Assembly (NCBI GenBank): GCA_903928115.1
Contig: CAIYPP010000132.1
Location: 1 to 64,000, forward strand
DNA length: 64,000 nt
Reading direction: 5' to 3'
Origin: an uncultured Planctomycetota bacterium
Lineage (GTDB): Bacteria; Planctomycetota; UBA1135; GCA-002686595
Made by a program: the position numbers and the translations under genes. Below are positions 63,203-64,000 of the stretch, piece by piece (within the stretch, counting starts at the first letter, position 1; the number at the start of each line of letters is the position of its first letter). The notes under the pieces were generated by a model. That model ran no database searches. It saw only the letters and a program-made list of their open reading frames with translations, and was not told the origin of the DNA.

Positions 63203-64000
63203 ATGCGGACTCCCGTCGGTTGGCTCGCGTTGCTGTTGCTCGCCGCTTGCGGTGACGAGCCCGCGTCCAAGCCGAGCGAGGTCCGGACGGCGCCCGAGGT
63301 TCCCCAGCGCGGCGCGTTGGCGCCTTCGACGCGTCAGGCGAAGCCTGCCCCGGCGCTCGTCGCGGAGCCCAAGTTGCTGTTCCCTGAGCCCGAGCTGCCC
63401 AAGGACGCTTGGAACGCGGAGAACCATGCGCGCATGGACCCGCTGGTCGACGGCTGGCCGCTCGAAGCGCTGCACGATCGCATTCAGCCGCGCATGCAGA
63501 AGCTCGTGGAGCGAATCTGGGGCGCGGACTCCGGGCCCGTCGCCGAGCTCTTGGCGACCACGTTCGCCGGCTCCACGTCGCTGCGAGGGGAGCTCGCTCT
63601 CTTGCGCGACGATGGAACTCTCCGCGTGGAGGCGCTCACGCAGCCCACGGCGGAGCTGCGCGCCGTCGCGGACTGGACGGCGGCGACCAAGGAGTTGCGT
63701 GCGGTCTTCGGCGCGGTTGCACCGACGCTGCGCGTCTGGATCGAGCATGTTCAGACCGAAGGCCAAGCGGTGGTGATCGACGCTCGCATCTGCGCGTCGG
63801 CCGACATGCGTCCCGGCGCAGCGCAGCACAATGCGCGTTGGAGCGTGCGCTGGGTCGCCGGTCCGGACTCGGAATCTCCGCTGGTGGAGTCCGTGCGGGT
63901 GCTCGAACTGGAAGAGCTCCGCATCGGGCGACGCGCGCTCGGCGACCACACCGCGCGCTGGATCGGAACTCCGCCGTGGCTCGAGCGCGAGGTTCTCCAC
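63203..64000 (+). CDS. N-terminal part of an exported lipoprotein, cut by the window edge
   Basis: The frame is open for 266 codons to the window edge, so the protein is incomplete. Met-Arg-Thr-Pro-Val-Gly-Trp leads a hydrophobic segment ending in the lipobox L-L-A-A-C-G. The mature part has a Pro/Ala-rich linker, then an acidic region with repeated W-containing segments (W-P-L-E-A-L and W-S-V-R-W-V-A-G). It may be the start of a larger exported repeat protein; nothing was recognised in the visible part. It stands 33 bp after the HEAT/VWA gene on the same strand and could be in its operon. Confidence 0.65.
   Translation, partial: MRTPVGWLALLLLAACGDEPASKPSEVRTAPEVPQRGALAPSTRQAKPAPALVAEPKLLFPEPELPKDAWNAENHARMDPLVDGWPLEALHDRIQPRMQKLVERIWGADSGPVAELLATTFAGSTSLRGELALLRDDGTLRVEALTQPTAELRAVADWTAATKELRAVFGAVAPTLRVWIEHVQTEGQAVVIDARICASADMRPGAAQHNARWSVRWVAGPDSESPLVESVRVLELEELRIGRRALGDHTARWIGTPPWLEREVLH

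Overview
This 64 kb window is a very GC-rich bacterial chromosome segment. It almost certainly comes from a Planctomycetota, of the kind that encodes many secreted proteins of odd architecture. The strongest taxonomic markers are the PSCyt1/DUF1549/DUF1553 protein followed by a Tat-exported DUF1501 protein (28647-34857), DUF1570-type and DUF5916 proteins, a planctomycete-style Ser/Thr kinase, and secreted proteins sharing a C-terminal Y-C-x(2,3)-K/R-x-N/S-S-x-G-C module. The exact lineage is an inference. No rRNA, tRNA, insertion sequence, prophage or CRISPR array was seen. Because of the GC bias, most reading frames are open on both strands, so genes were chosen by family signatures, signal peptides, ribosome-binding sites and packing.

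Layout. 1-6653: mostly minus-strand genes (AtuA-like protein, DUF309 protein, HExxH protein, Met-rich exported protein) with a pyroglutamyl-peptidase gene facing them. 6654-7012: a leader with a perfect 14-bp intrinsic terminator but no same-strand gene just upstream. 7013-17953: plus-strand run of pyruvate kinase, two ParA/MinD ATPases, a helix-hairpin-helix protein, an exported protein, an aminotransferase, a uracil phosphoribosyltransferase-like protein, an isoaspartyl-dipeptidase-like amidohydrolase and a DUF5916 outer-membrane protein. 17963-25250: minus-strand peroxiredoxin with an in-frame UGA at the catalytic position, gcvP, a CBS-containing ClC transporter, a DUF3332 lipoprotein and an aldehyde dehydrogenase. 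25368-36947: PilZ and GAF proteins, an HDAC-like deacetylase, a LOG-family hydrolase, the planctomycete cytochrome/DUF1501 operon, a radical-SAM protein and an OPRT-like protein.

36944-50469: Ser/Thr kinase, acetyl-CoA synthetase, a cobW-rpmB-rpmG operon, a frameshifted membrane-anchored protein, an ADP-forming acyl-CoA synthetase and a second radical-SAM protein. 50539-64000: an export-rich region with a sulfatase, lipoproteins, a seven-repeat FG-GAP protein and two tandem DNRLRE proteins sharing its C-terminal module, a Cys/Met-metabolism PLP enzyme, a BamE-like lipoprotein/metallopeptidase operon, a 5'-nucleotidase-like lipoprotein, a HEAT-VWA protein and a lipoprotein cut by the window edge.

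The most notable observation is the putative selenoprotein peroxiredoxin at 17963-18448. A TGA codon replaces the peroxidatic cysteine of an otherwise intact PrxQ/Bcp protein. The frame continues to the family's normal C terminus, the resolving Cys is five residues on, and a hairpin of suitable size and spacing for a bacterial SECIS follows the TGA. Secondary points are a Glu in place of the expected carboxylated Lys in the isoaspartyl-dipeptidase homologue, the orphan terminator in the pyk leader, a shared C-terminal module on three neighbouring exported proteins, a frameshifted gene, a 103-bp tail-to-tail overlap, and two convergent gene pairs that share a single CTAG for both stop codons.
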